Origin: an uncultured Flavobacteriales bacterium
Lineage (GTDB): Bacteria; Bacteroidota; Bacteroidia; Palsa-965
DNA: 13,065 nucleotides
NCBI GenBank assembly: GCA_946478675.1
Contig: CAMLEF010000093.1
Coordinates: forward strand, 1-13,065
Direction: 5' to 3'
The notes under the pieces are model-generated. The model ran no database searches. It saw only the letters and a program-made list of their open reading frames with translations, and was not told where the DNA came from. The translations under genes were made by a program, and so were the position numbers. Below are positions 1 through 8,255 of this stretch, in pieces (within the stretch, counting starts at the first letter, position 1; the number at the start of each line of letters is the position of its first letter).

Positions 1-1195
1 ACCGTTACACGTAATGTTCACCTGCGATTGGGTGTACGTAATAGCCGGCGGTTGCGTGATGGTAAATGTTTTCGTGATCGAGCATCCCGCAGGAGAGCTG
101 ATCGTGCAGGTGTAGGTTCCTGCGCAAAGACCACTTGCCGTTGCACCTGTGCCACCCGAAGGCGCCCATGCATACGTGTACGTTCCCGTTCCTCCGGAAG
201 CGACAACCGAAGCCGTTCCGTTGCACGCGCCGTTACACGTGACGTTGGTTTGCGATTGTGTCGCCGTTATCGCCGGCGGTTGCGTGATGTTGAATGTTGC
301 CGTCGTGGTACACGTAGACGGGCCGGAGGTGATCACGCAGGAATACGTTCCCGCACAAAGTGAAGAAGCCGTCGCACCCGTGCCACCGCTCGGCGACCAC
401 GCATACGTGTACGTTCCTGTTCCTCCCGAAGCAACCACAGAAGCGCTGCCCGTGCATGAGCCGTTACACGTAATGTTCACCTGCGATTGGGTGTACGTAA
501 TAGCCGGTGGTTGTGTGATGGTAAATGTTTTCGTGATCGAACATCCCGCAGGAGAACTGATGGTGCACGTGTAGGTTCCTGCGCAGAGTCCGCTGGCGGT
601 TGCGCCTGTTCCCCCGCTTGGCGCCCAGGCATACGTGTACGTTCCTGTTCCGCCCGAGGCAACTACCGAAGCGGATCCGTTGCACGCACCGTTACAGGTG
701 ACGTTTACCTGCGATGTCGTTGCGGTGATGGCTGGCGGTTGTGTGATCGTGAACGTTTGTGTTGCAGTACAACCTCCCGAAGCTGTTACGGTACAGGTAT
801 AACTGCCCGCGCACAAGCCGGTCGCGGTCGCGGTACCCTGGCCTCCTCCGGGCGCTGGTGACCACGTGTAGGTGAATGGTCCTGTTCCTGTGACAATATT
901 TGTTGTCGCTGAGCCGGTGCAGGAACCGTTACAGGTAATGTTGGTTTGTGAGCCCGAGAGCGTAAGCGTACCTGCGGATGCGATCGTTACGGCAATGGTT
1001 GAAGAAGGAGAGCAGGCAAGGTTGTCGGCGACCGTACACGTGTAAGTTCCCGCGCAAAGACCAGTCGCGTTCGCCGTTCCCTGTCCGCCACCCGGCGCAG
1101 GCGACCAGGTATAGGTGAATGGGCCTGTACCGCCCGTCGTTGTGATTGACGCAGTTCCCGTACAACCCGAACAGCCGGTGTTGGTCTGCGTGGAC
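1..1195 (-). repeat. Tandem SprB-type coding repeats, with a two-unit higher-order period
   Basis: The conserved C-(N/S)-G codon block recurs on the plus strand at about 2, 230, 461, 689, 926 and 1166. The spacings are 228, 231, 228, 237 and 240 bp, all multiples of three (76, 77, 76, 79 and 80 residues). Units alternate: bases 2-120 and 461-579 match except at six positions, giving a 459-bp (153-residue) higher-order period. The units starting at the 689 and 230 anchors encode nearly the same 76 residues (two differences by reading). The array continues beyond base 1. Confidence 0.9.
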
Positions 1196-2001
1196 GTCAG
1201 CGTAAGCGCGTTGGAGCAGGTGAGGAAGTCAATGAAAACGCCCGAGTCATACGAACAGTCGCCGGCATCTGCGATCGCGAGTTTCCAGTGATACGTCTGG
1301 CAGGGACAAAGTGAAATATTCCGCGTTAGCACCGTTGTGAAACCGTCGTACTGTATGGTGGCGCCGGCATTGTTGTTGACGTAATACGCGTTGTTGGTGG
1401 TGGCGTTGACGTTATCAATGGAAACGATCGTGTTGTTGGGGAGTGTCGCCACGTTCGTGTGGTTGTAATAGTTCGCCTGGCATGCCGGTCCCGGCCCGCT
1501 GACGAAAAAGCCGAATGCGTCGTTAAATCCGCTGCTCACGAATTCCGGGTATTCCTCGGAGCCGAAGACAAACCGGATCTGCAGGTTGTTGCATTGCGGG
1601 ATAATATCGAACTCGAGAATGCAAACGTCCTCGTTGGCCTGCGGGTCGAGCGTGAGGAGATCCGCATCACTGAAGGATGTGCTGTTACACGTGGAGGAGC
1701 TGGAACTGTTGTTCGGGCCAATGGCGTTCGTTGCGCTGCCGGTCGTCAGCATAATACCGTTCGTCAGGCCGAGGTTGGTTGTGTTTCCGTTCGCGAACGT
1801 GCCGTAGGCGTTGGTCGGACAGTTCAACTGGATATTGGAAACCGTCATCCCGCTTCCGACGAGGTTAGCAACAAGAGTAGCCGCCGAAACACCAGAGGTG
1901 ACCGTTAGCTGAGCGCGCAGTAGTAAAGGCGTAAAACCTGTCAGCAGAAACAGGATTACAAAACGGACTGAGCGGTACTGTAGCGAGTACCAGTTTCTCA
2001 T
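1..2001 (-). CDS. Choice-of-anchor-L / SprB-repeat surface protein, C-terminus cut off by window edge
   Basis: Reading down from ATG at 2001 the frame stays open for 667 codons to base 1, so the 3' part lies outside the window. Residues 1-31 form a Sec leader (basic start, hydrophobic VILFLL, cleavage near LLLRAQ). Residues 32-265 match the choice-of-anchor-L domain, with the landmark FVFGSEEYPEF, then NDAFGFF and later CPCQTYHWKLAIADAGDC. From about residue 266 come SprB-type repeats of 76-80 residues (TCNG, YTYAWSPSGGTG, LCAGTYTC, then ITQPPAIT); about five are complete. Family knowledge: such proteins are exported by T9SS and act as adhesins or gliding-related surface filaments. By analogy with the paralogue at 2192-5629, a T9SS type B sorting domain is expected at the missing end; this is inference. 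A promoter lies at 2041-2071. The upstream gene is terminated before it, so this gene is probably transcribed alone. Adhesion is plausible but not shown. Confidence 0.9.
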   Translation of the reverse strand, partial: MRNWYSLQYRSVRFVILFLLTGFTPLLLRAQLTVTSGVSAATLVANLVGSGMTVSNIQLNCPTNAYGTFANGNTTNLGLTNGIMLTTGSATNAIGPNNSSSSSTCNSTSFSDADLLTLDPQANEDVCILEFDIIPQCNNLQIRFVFGSEEYPEFVSSGFNDAFGFFVSGPGPACQANYYNHTNVATLPNNTIVSIDNVNATTNNAYYVNNNAGATIQYDGFTTVLTRNISLCPCQTYHWKLAIADAGDCSYDSGVFIDFLTCSNALTLTSTQTNTGCSGCTGTASITTTGGTGPFTYTWSPAPGGGQGTANATGLCAGTYTCTVADNLACSPSSTIAVTIASAGTLTLSGSQTNITCNGSCTGSATTNIVTGTGPFTYTWSPAPGGGQGTATATGLCAGSYTCTVTASGGCTATQTFTITQPPAITATTSQVNVTCNGACNGSASVVASGGTGTYTYAWAPSGGTGATASGLCAGTYTCTISSPAGCSITKTFTITQPPAITYTQSQVNITCNGSCTGSASVVASGGTGTYTYAWSPSGGTGATASSLCAGTYSCVITSGPSTCTTTATFNITQPPAITATQSQTNVTCNGACNGTASVVASGGTGTYTYAWAPSGGTGATASGLCAGTYTCTISSPAGCSITKTFTITQPPAITYTQSQVNITCNG

Positions 2002-2040
2002 TATGAAGAAGTTAGGGTGTGTTTCTAAGGCGTTTCTAAC

Positions 2041-2071
2041 CAAACATACAAATCGGCTGTACCAATGTCAA
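2041..2071 (-). promoter_or_regulatory. Bacteroidota-type promoter of the 1-2001 gene
   Basis: On the minus strand TATGTTTG (2041-2048) is a perfect TAnnTTTG -7 element. It is preceded by 20 bases and a TTG -33 element (2069-2071). The start codon is about 40 bases downstream of the -7 box, leaving a short leader. The match to the known Bacteroidetes sigma-A consensus is clear; activity is inferred. Confidence 0.6.
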
Positions 2072-2130
2072 GAAATGGTTAGGATAAATTTTAACATTTA
2101 TTACCAGCCCCCTTCCGCAGCCTCCGGAAA

Positions 2131-2168
2131 ACAAAAAAACCGGACAAGCGATTGACACTCATCCGGTT
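2131..2168 (-). terminator. Rho-independent terminator of the 2192-5629 gene
   Basis: On the minus strand, 24 bases after the TAA stop, AACCGGA (2162-2168) pairs with TCCGGTT (2138-2144). The inner parts TGAGTG and CGCTTG extend the stem with some G-T pairs to about 13 bp around a small loop. A run of T follows (A run at 2133-2139 on the plus strand). It lies between the two paralogues and should isolate them transcriptionally. Confidence 0.85.
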
Positions 2169-2191
2169 CTGTAAACCTCAATGAATTTGAA

Positions 2192-5100
2192 TTAACGGAT
2201 CAGGTTGACGTGTCCGATCAGGCTGTGCTTTTTGCCCAAAACGTCGATCGCGCGGATCTTCCAGACGTACGTGTCTTCCTGGCACAAGTCCGAATGGCCC
2301 TGCACTTTGCCGTCCCAGCCTTTGTTCAGGTCTTCCGTGGTGAAGATCAGGTTGCCCCAGCGATCGAATATCCAAAGCTGGTATTTCTCCGGGTCGATGC
2401 CGACACAAACCGGGATGAACACTTCATTCAGCGCATCGTCGTTCGGCGTAAACGTGTTCGGAACGAAGATCGCTACATCCGGATCGATGCAAACCTGTTG
2501 CGAAGCGGTATCGACACAACCTTCGGTGCTCGCTACGGAAAGCTCTACCTGGTAGCAGATCGGATCGGTGTAGGTGAACGACGGGTTTTGCTGGTTCGAA
2601 GAAGAATTCAGCACATCGCCGAAGCTCCAGGTCCACGAAGCGGCATTGGTCGAGCCATCCGTAAAATACAGCGTGGAGCTCAGGATCGTCGTGGGCTGCG
2701 GACTGACCGTAAAGGCAGCAACCGGGTTCGCGTACACGTTGATGTAATTCGGCATCACCAATGTATTCGCGCAGCCGCCGCCGGTGGTTACGGTAAGCGA
2801 GACGGAATAAACGCCCGGTGTGTTGTAGCAGTTCGCCGGGTTCTGCTGCGTCGACGTGTTGCCGTCGCCGAAATCCCAGCTCCACGAAGTCACCACGTCC
2901 GGCGCAGTGACCGTCGAGAGATCGGAGAAATTCACGCAGAGCGGCGCGCATCCCGAAAGGTTATTGCCGGAGAATGCTGCCGTTGGCATGTTGCTCACTG
3001 TCACGTTCACCGTCGTGTTCGCCGTGCAACCGTTTTGATCGGTCACATCAACAGTATAAGTTCCGCTTGCAGCAGGCGTTACGTTGATCGTATTGCCGGG
3101 GCCGCCGGGTGTCCAGTTCACCGTATAGCCGGGTGTTCCTCCTGCGGGCGTTGCAGAAAGCTGTACGGGTTGTCCGACGCAAACGCCCGAAGGGTTCGCT
3201 GTTGCATTCAGCGTCAGCTGCGAAGGTTGCGTCACGGTGCTGTTGAGCGTGTACGTGCAGCCCGCCTGGTCGGTGATGATCACCTGGTAATTTCCCGCAG
3301 TAAGGTTGCCTGCTGTGGTTGATGTGCTCGCAGCAGCCGGCGCCGGCGACCATGTATACGTCAGCGTTCCCGTTCCGCCCGAAGCGTTGATGCTTACCGA
3401 ACCGTCGGAAGCGCCGAAGCAGCTCACGTCCGTCGTGGACGTTACCGAAGCGACGATGCCGCTGATGTTGTTCACGATTACTGCCGCCGTATCGTCGCAA
3501 CCATTTTGGTCAGTCACGACGACAGAATAGCTGCCTGCCGCAATGTTGTTGAGGTTTTGCCCGGAGCCCGACGGCAGCCACGCATACGTCAGTGTTCCTG
3601 TTCCGCCGTTCGCATTGGCAGAAGCGGAACCGTCCGACTGGTTGCAATGCGCATCGACTTCCGAAGTGGTAATTGAAATCGCAGGCGGTTGCGTTACGGT
3701 AGTAGAAGAAGTGGCCGTGCAGCCATTCGCATCGGTAACGGTGACGCTGTAGCTTCCCGCGCAAACGTTGTTGCAGTTCGGTGAATTGCAGCCCGTGTTC
3801 CAGAGGAACGTGTAACCGCCCGCGCCGCCTGTCGGAAGCACCACGACTTGTCCGTCACACGCGCCGTTGCAGGTGACGTTGAATCCGCCGGCGTTTAAGG
3901 TCAATGCAGAAGGTTCGGTGATCGTCACTACCTGCGAAGTCGTGCAGCCGGCCGCATCGGTAGCATCAACTGTATACGTTCCCGCAGTGAGACCAGTGCC
4001 GGCGTTCGTAGAAGAAACGTTCGGCGTCCACGTGTAGGTCACGTTGCCGTTGTTGCCCGTTACCGTCATTGTTGCGGAACCGGTTGCAGCGCCATTGCAC
4101 AGCACATCCGTAGATGCGATCGAAGAGGTGAGGCCGCCCGTGTTCGCGACCGTTGCGCTCGTGTTGAACGTACAGCCGTTCGCATCGGTAACGACGCAGT
4201 TGTAAGATCCGGGCCCGAGCGAGCTCACGGTTTGTGTCGTGTAATTGCCCGGCGTCCAGAGATAAGTGTAACCGCCTGCGCCGCCGGATGGATTCACCGT
4301 TACCGAACCGTTCGAAGCGCTGCACGCCGATGCGGTTGAAGAAGTAGTCGCACTTAATGCGGTCGGTTGTGTGATTGTGAAGGATTGCGTGGAAGTACAA
4401 CCAGTCGCGTCGGTGATCAGGCAGGTGTACGCACCCGCGCACAAGCCCGTCGCAGTCGGTGTGCCTTGTCCGCCTCCCGGCGCCGGTGACCATACGTATG
4501 TGTAAGGCGCGGTTCCGCCGGATGGATTTACAGTTGCAGTTCCATTGCAGGTGTTGTTGCAGACCGGGTCCGTTTGTGCCTGCGTCACCGTAAGACCTCC
4601 GCCGCCCGCAGGAACCGTTACGGCAACCGTGATCGGCGGCACGCAGGAAATCGCATCGTCGACAGTAACGGTGTACGTTCCTGCGCAAAGGTTGTTGACG
4701 GTAGACGTTGTGTAACCGCCCGGCGACCACGAGTAGGTGTAAGGCCCGGTGGTTCCTGTGCCGGTCACGGTTGCAGAGCCGTTACAGCCCGAACATCCGG
4801 AAGTCGGCGTGGCGCTTTGTGTCGCTGTCAATACGGTTGTGCATTGCAGGAAGTCGATGAACACGCCCGAATCGTAAATGCAGTCGTGCGCATCCGCGAT
4901 GGCGAGCTTAAAGTGATACGTCTGGCAGGGACACAGCGTCACGTTTCGCGTCAGCACCGTGGTGAAGCCGTCGTATTGTATCGTAGCGCCGCCGGTGTTG
5001 TCAATGTAATATGCTGGGTTGGTGCTGCTGTTCACGTTGTCGATCGAAACCGGCGTCGTGTTGTTCGGCAGCGTTGCGATGTTCGTGTTGCTGTAGTAAC

Positions 5101-5629
5101 CCGCCTGGCACGCCGGTCCGGGACCCGTGATGAAAAATCCGAACGCATCGTTGTAGGACGAGTTCACGAATTCGGGATATTCTTCGGAACCGAAAACGAA
5201 ACGGATCGTCAGCGAGTTGCATTGCGGCACAATGTCGAATTCGAGAATGCAGGGATCATAAGAAGCCTGCGGTTCGAGCGCCACGAGCTGCGGATCGCTG
5301 TAGGAAGTTCCTGCGCACGTGCCCGCGCTCGCCGAGTTGTTCGGACCAATAGCAACACTCGCGCTTCCGGTAGCCAGCATGATGCCGTTCGTAATGCCGA
5401 GGTTCGTCGTGTTGCCGTTGGAGAACGTGCCGTAATCGCCACTCGGGCAGTTCAGGTTAATGTTGCTGACGGTAAGTCCCTGCCCGATGAGATTGCTCAC
5501 GAGCGTGGCAGGTGTAATGGCAGTGTTAATGGTCAGCTGCGCACGAAGTTTTACTCCCGGGATCAGCAGGAGAAGCAGGGCGCAAACGGTTGCATAACTT
5601 CTTCGCAGGAAGTTTTGCCTTCGGTCCAT
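2192..5629 (-). CDS. Choice-of-anchor-L / SprB-repeat / PKD surface protein with T9SS type B sorting domain
   Basis: A complete secreted protein of 1145 residues. A Sec leader covers 1-31 (CALLLLLIPG, ending LRAQ). The choice-of-anchor-L domain is about 32-265 (FVFGSEEYPEF, NDAFGFF, CPCQTYHF). About seven SprB-like repeats and one Ig-like repeat fill about 268-879, most with Y-T-Y-x-W and V-T-D-x-x-G-C. Two PKD domains follow at about 880-965 (WSWDFGDGNTS) and 966-1051 (WTWSFGD). Residues 1052-1145 are the gliding-motility-associated type B C-terminal domain (FVPNTFTPNDD, WIFDRWGN, GWDGK, VWKIRA). Known role of that domain: recognition and export by T9SS, usually with surface attachment. The ATG has a promoter 30-60 bases upstream, and a strong terminator follows the stop. 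The N-terminal third is a clear paralogue of the 1-2001 product. A surface adhesin or structural protein is likely; the ligand is unknown. Confidence 0.93.
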   Translation of the reverse strand: MDRRQNFLRRSYATVCALLLLLIPGVKLRAQLTINTAITPATLVSNLIGQGLTVSNINLNCPSGDYGTFSNGNTTNLGITNGIMLATGSASVAIGPNNSASAGTCAGTSYSDPQLVALEPQASYDPCILEFDIVPQCNSLTIRFVFGSEEYPEFVNSSYNDAFGFFITGPGPACQAGYYSNTNIATLPNNTTPVSIDNVNSSTNPAYYIDNTGGATIQYDGFTTVLTRNVTLCPCQTYHFKLAIADAHDCIYDSGVFIDFLQCTTVLTATQSATPTSGCSGCNGSATVTGTGTTGPYTYSWSPGGYTTSTVNNLCAGTYTVTVDDAISCVPPITVAVTVPAGGGGLTVTQAQTDPVCNNTCNGTATVNPSGGTAPYTYVWSPAPGGGQGTPTATGLCAGAYTCLITDATGCTSTQSFTITQPTALSATTSSTASACSASNGSVTVNPSGGAGGYTYLWTPGNYTTQTVSSLGPGSYNCVVTDANGCTFNTSATVANTGGLTSSIASTDVLCNGAATGSATMTVTGNNGNVTYTWTPNVSSTNAGTGLTAGTYTVDATDAAGCTTSQVVTITEPSALTLNAGGFNVTCNGACDGQVVVLPTGGAGGYTFLWNTGCNSPNCNNVCAGSYSVTVTDANGCTATSSTTVTQPPAISITTSEVDAHCNQSDGSASANANGGTGTLTYAWLPSGSGQNLNNIAAGSYSVVVTDQNGCDDTAAVIVNNISGIVASVTSTTDVSCFGASDGSVSINASGGTGTLTYTWSPAPAAASTSTTAGNLTAGNYQVIITDQAGCTYTLNSTVTQPSQLTLNATANPSGVCVGQPVQLSATPAGGTPGYTVNWTPGGPGNTINVTPAASGTYTVDVTDQNGCTANTTVNVTVSNMPTAAFSGNNLSGCAPLCVNFSDLSTVTAPDVVTSWSWDFGDGNTSTQQNPANCYNTPGVYSVSLTVTTGGGCANTLVMPNYINVYANPVAAFTVSPQPTTILSSTLYFTDGSTNAASWTWSFGDVLNSSSNQQNPSFTYTDPICYQVELSVASTEGCVDTASQQVCIDPDVAIFVPNTFTPNDDALNEVFIPVCVGIDPEKYQLWIFDRWGNLIFTTEDLNKGWDGKVQGHSDLCQEDTYVWKIRAIDVLGKKHSLIGHVNLIR
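3005..4828 (-). repeat. SprB-like / Ig-like coding repeat array in the 1145-residue protein
   Basis: About eight units of 70-80 residues can be aligned by eye through the motifs CNG near the start, Y-T-Y-x-W in the middle and GC near the end. Unlike the array at 1-1195, the units are strongly diverged from one another, so this array is older or less homogenised. The second unit carries the APGGGQGT and GLCAGAYTC motifs shared with the first two units of the neighbouring gene. Confidence 0.8.
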
Positions 5630-5657
5630 GAGTGTGCAGTCAGGTGGTGGGCGTTGC

Positions 5658-5688
5658 CAAACGTACTGAAAATAAGCATCAAAGGCAA
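5658..5688 (-). promoter_or_regulatory. Bacteroidota-type promoter of the 2192-5629 gene
   Basis: On the minus strand TACGTTTG (5658-5665) fits TAnnTTTG exactly, with TTG (5686-5688) 20 bases further upstream. The geometry is identical to the promoter of the paralogue at 2041-2071. It lies about 30 bases before the ATG, in the 120-bp gap after the barrel gene. Activity is inferred. Confidence 0.6.
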
Positions 5689-5749
5689 TCCGGCGCCTTT
5701 TTCCGCGAGGGCCGGTGTTGATCGGAAAATCAGGCGCGGTCCGGTGATG

Positions 5750-8161
5750 TTAACGGCCCAAACGTTCTTTTTCTTCTTCATTGCTGGTGCTGTCGCGCTC
5801 TTCCGCTTTCACGCGGCCGAAATTATAGCTGATGCTTACGTTCGCCCGCTGTGAATCGTACTGCATATAAAAGTTCCAGTCCTGGTTGTCGAAGCGCGCA
5901 TGCGTATGAAACTTCATCGTGTGAAAAAGATCTTCCGCGCCGATCGTGCAGGATAGCTTTTCGTTGAAGAACGTTTTTTTCACCGCCAATGAAACCATCC
6001 AGACGGAATTGATCTGCGTGATGCCGGAAATTTTGGGCCCGCGATACATCACGAGCAGCTCGAGATTGGTGTGCTGCGGAAGTGCGAACGTATTCTGGAG
6101 GTTCGTGAAACAGCTGGTGGTTTGCGTGTGAAACGGAACGCCGCGGATGTCGCCTTTGAAAGCTGCGAAAAAAAGATTGCCTGAAAACGTCAGCGACCAC
6201 CACGAACGGATATCCTTCCGGATAAACAGGCTGTAAGTGAAGCTCTGCTGGAAATTCATATTCCGCACGGTTTCGATAAAGATCTTTGTCGTGTCGTTTT
6301 GAAAAGTATGGTCGAGCATGACGTGATCGATCCTTTCGTACGATACACTGTTGACGATCGCGCCTTTGAAACTGTACGAAAGTTCCGCGCTGTTCCCGTA
6401 TTGCGGTTGCAGCGCCGGATTTCCCTGGTAAAACGCATATTGATCGCGGTAATAAATGAAAGGGTTCAGGTCGTCGAAGGCCGGGCGATCGATCCTTCTG
6501 CCGAGGTTCAGCTGCAGCTCGTGATTTTCTGCGGCCGTGTAGGTGAACGATACCGTCGGGAACAAATTGAAATAACGATCCTGCACGACCACATCCGAAT
6601 GCGAATTGTGTCCGTTCAGCACCGTTTCTTCCGCGCGCACGCCCAGCAGCAGCCGCAGTTTTTTCCAGCTCTTCGAATAATCCGCGTAGGCGGCAAACGT
6701 CTCCTCGTTGTAATCGTAACGGCTCGTCAGGCTGCTGTCGGTGAAAAAAACGCCGGAAGAATTATCCTGCCGCTCGAAGAGATAATCGTTCGATGTCCGC
6801 ACCGAGCTTGCTTTGCCTCCCGCTTCAAACATCGAAGTGCTGTCGATCGCTTTCGTGAAATCCAGCCGCGCGGAATAAACGGCGGCGAGGGAACGGTTGC
6901 TGTTGCGGTAATTGTTGGGCGGTAACGTCGTGACACCGTTAGCGTCGTAGAACGAATTGTCGTTGTAGCCGTGATCCTTTTCACGCACGTCGGTGTAATC
7001 GGCGGAAAACCGCAACGCCGTTCCTGCCGTGTCGAAGCGCCATTCGCCATTCACGTTATAGTTGGTAGAGTTCCACCGGTTCGGAATATAGCTGCCGGAT
7101 GATGCGTGATCGAAGCCCATCGTATTGTAGCCGTACACATAATTGCCGCTGCTGCCGTACGATGTGTAACCGCCGGGCGCGCCGTCGATCCTGCAGCCCA
7201 GCGTTGCGTTCTTCGACACATACCAGTCGGCGCCCGCACGAAAGCTGAGCCCCGTTTGTTTTTCACGCCAATACGTATCGGTTTCCATTTCCATCGTTCC
7301 CTGGTCCGATCCGAATTTCCGGAAGAAGCGTTCTGCACTCGTATGCCATCCGTAAAATCCATCGACGCCGGAAAAAAGCGAAGCATGCGCATTGGTATAA
7401 TTCAGCGAAAGACCGCCGCCGCTGTAATTGTAAAAAGCCTGCGAAGTATTGGCGTATGCGTTTCCGAAGAAACCTTTTTGCGTGTTCTTTTTCGTGATGA
7501 TGTTGATCATGCCGGAAGTTCCCGACGCGTCGTACTTCACCGGCGGATTGACGAGGATCTCGATGCGTGCTACCGATTCCGCGCTCATGTTCCGCAGCAA
7601 ATTGACCAGCTGTTCGCCCGACACCTGCTGCACGCGGTTGTCGATCATTACGATCACGCCGCTTTTTCCGCGAATGGAAATTTCTCCCTTGTCGACGCTC
7701 ACGCCCGGCAGCTTCGGCAGCAGATCGAAGACCGAATTGCCTTTGGCCAGCGCAGAATTCTCCACGTTCACGATCGTATTCCCGTTCCGGAATTCGAACG
7801 TCGCTTTCGCTGCTTTTACGGTTACCGCATTTCGTGTCGTCGCGCGCAGTACGATCGGCGGAACGACAATGCTCTCCGTGCTGTCGAAAGAAACGATGCT
7901 GCTGAATTGCACGTCATACCCGGTCGCAGAAACTTTCACGCAATAAGCGCCGCGATGCATCCCGGTAAAAACAAAATTTCCGTGTTCGTCCGTCGGCGTT
8001 CCGGCTACCAGCGCACTGTCGCCCGCGTGCAGCAGCGCAACGATCGCAAACGGAACCGGCGCTCCAATGGAATCGGTCACGGTTCCGTTGAGCGTACGTT
8101 GTGCCTGTGCGTTCACGTGAAGCAGCAGCAGGAGAAATAAAATGCGCAGGAGCTTTGTCAT
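5750..8161 (-). CDS. Outer-membrane beta-barrel protein, TonB-dependent-receptor type
   Basis: ATG at 8161 gives 803 residues and an ideal leader (KLLRILFLLLLLHVNAQAQ, cleavage near residue 21). An in-frame GTG at 8188 would add nine residues before it and is less likely. Residues about 22-105 form a CarboxypepD_reg-like domain (LNGTVTDSIGAPVPFA; DEHGNFVFTG; GAYCVKVSATGY). Residues about 125-215 form a plug (VFDLLPKLPGV, ISIRGKSGVIVMIDNR, RIEILVNPPVKYDASG, INIITKK). The rest is a barrel rich in alternating aromatic strands, such as LGRRIDRPAFDDLNPFIYY, typical of the Bacteroidota OMP_b-brl_3 / outer membrane beta-barrel family. It ends in a charged tail (EERDSTSNEEEKERLGR). Known role of relatives: TonB-linked uptake of large ligands across the outer membrane. 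No SusD-like partner is adjacent, so the substrate cannot be inferred. The gene sits between two secreted T9SS proteins but is separated from them by promoter and terminator signals. Confidence 0.9.
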   Translation of the reverse strand: MTKLLRILFLLLLLHVNAQAQRTLNGTVTDSIGAPVPFAIVALLHAGDSALVAGTPTDEHGNFVFTGMHRGAYCVKVSATGYDVQFSSIVSFDSTESIVVPPIVLRATTRNAVTVKAAKATFEFRNGNTIVNVENSALAKGNSVFDLLPKLPGVSVDKGEISIRGKSGVIVMIDNRVQQVSGEQLVNLLRNMSAESVARIEILVNPPVKYDASGTSGMINIITKKNTQKGFFGNAYANTSQAFYNYSGGGLSLNYTNAHASLFSGVDGFYGWHTSAERFFRKFGSDQGTMEMETDTYWREKQTGLSFRAGADWYVSKNATLGCRIDGAPGGYTSYGSSGNYVYGYNTMGFDHASSGSYIPNRWNSTNYNVNGEWRFDTAGTALRFSADYTDVREKDHGYNDNSFYDANGVTTLPPNNYRNSNRSLAAVYSARLDFTKAIDSTSMFEAGGKASSVRTSNDYLFERQDNSSGVFFTDSSLTSRYDYNEETFAAYADYSKSWKKLRLLLGVRAEETVLNGHNSHSDVVVQDRYFNLFPTVSFTYTAAENHELQLNLGRRIDRPAFDDLNPFIYYRDQYAFYQGNPALQPQYGNSAELSYSFKGAIVNSVSYERIDHVMLDHTFQNDTTKIFIETVRNMNFQQSFTYSLFIRKDIRSWWSLTFSGNLFFAAFKGDIRGVPFHTQTTSCFTNLQNTFALPQHTNLELLVMYRGPKISGITQINSVWMVSLAVKKTFFNEKLSCTIGAEDLFHTMKFHTHARFDNQDWNFYMQYDSQRANVSISYNFGRVKAEERDSTSNEEEKERLGR

Positions 8162-8170
8162 GAGGTTTCG

Positions 8171-8193
8171 TGTCCGTTTGAAGAACACGGACA
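8171..8193 (-). promoter_or_regulatory. Hairpin just upstream of the beta-barrel gene start
   Basis: TGTCCGT (8171-8177) and ACGGACA (8187-8193) form a perfect 7-bp stem with a 9-base loop. It ends about ten bases before the ATG at 8161 and would lie in the mRNA leader. It could influence translation or be a short binding site. No T run follows, so it is not a terminator. No TAnnTTTG box was found for this gene between 8162 and 8205. Confidence 0.35.
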
Positions 8194-8205
8194 GGTAACA
8201 AGCAG

Positions 8206-8237
8206 AAAAGGCAGATCCATTGCTGAACCTGCCTTTT
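8206..8237 (-). terminator. Rho-independent terminator of the 8256-10619 gene
   Basis: On the minus strand AAAAGGCAG (8229-8237) pairs perfectly with CTGCCTTTT (8206-8214) around a 14-base loop. It begins about 18 bases after the TAA stop. The T run is short (four) and is part of the stem, so efficiency may be moderate. Some read-through into the barrel gene, which has no obvious promoter of its own, is possible. Confidence 0.7.
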
Positions 8238-8255
8238 CCTGCGTGAAAGAAAAAA

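Noticed and set aside
1..1195. Possible CRISPR or non-coding satellite array
   Set aside because: The period of 228-240 bp is always a multiple of three and the repeats keep one open frame with SprB motifs. They are coding repeats, with no short identical repeats and unique spacers.
2210..3322. Plus-strand open frame of 370 codons
   Set aside because: It lies wholly antisense to the PKD and T9SS domains of the 1145-residue protein and has no domain content.
5630..5749. Terminator for the beta-barrel gene in its 120-bp downstream gap
   Set aside because: GC-rich stretches occur, but no stem followed by a T run on the minus strand could be found. CCGGTG occurs as a direct, not inverted, repeat.
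4574..5854. Plus-strand open frame of 426 codons
   Set aside because: It crosses the start and promoter of one well-supported minus-strand gene and the stop of the next. Its composition is Arg-rich and without domains.
8162..8188. GTG at 8188 as start of the beta-barrel gene
   Set aside because: It would put nine residues before an already complete leader starting at ATG 8161, and the GTG lies inside the hairpin at 8171-8193.
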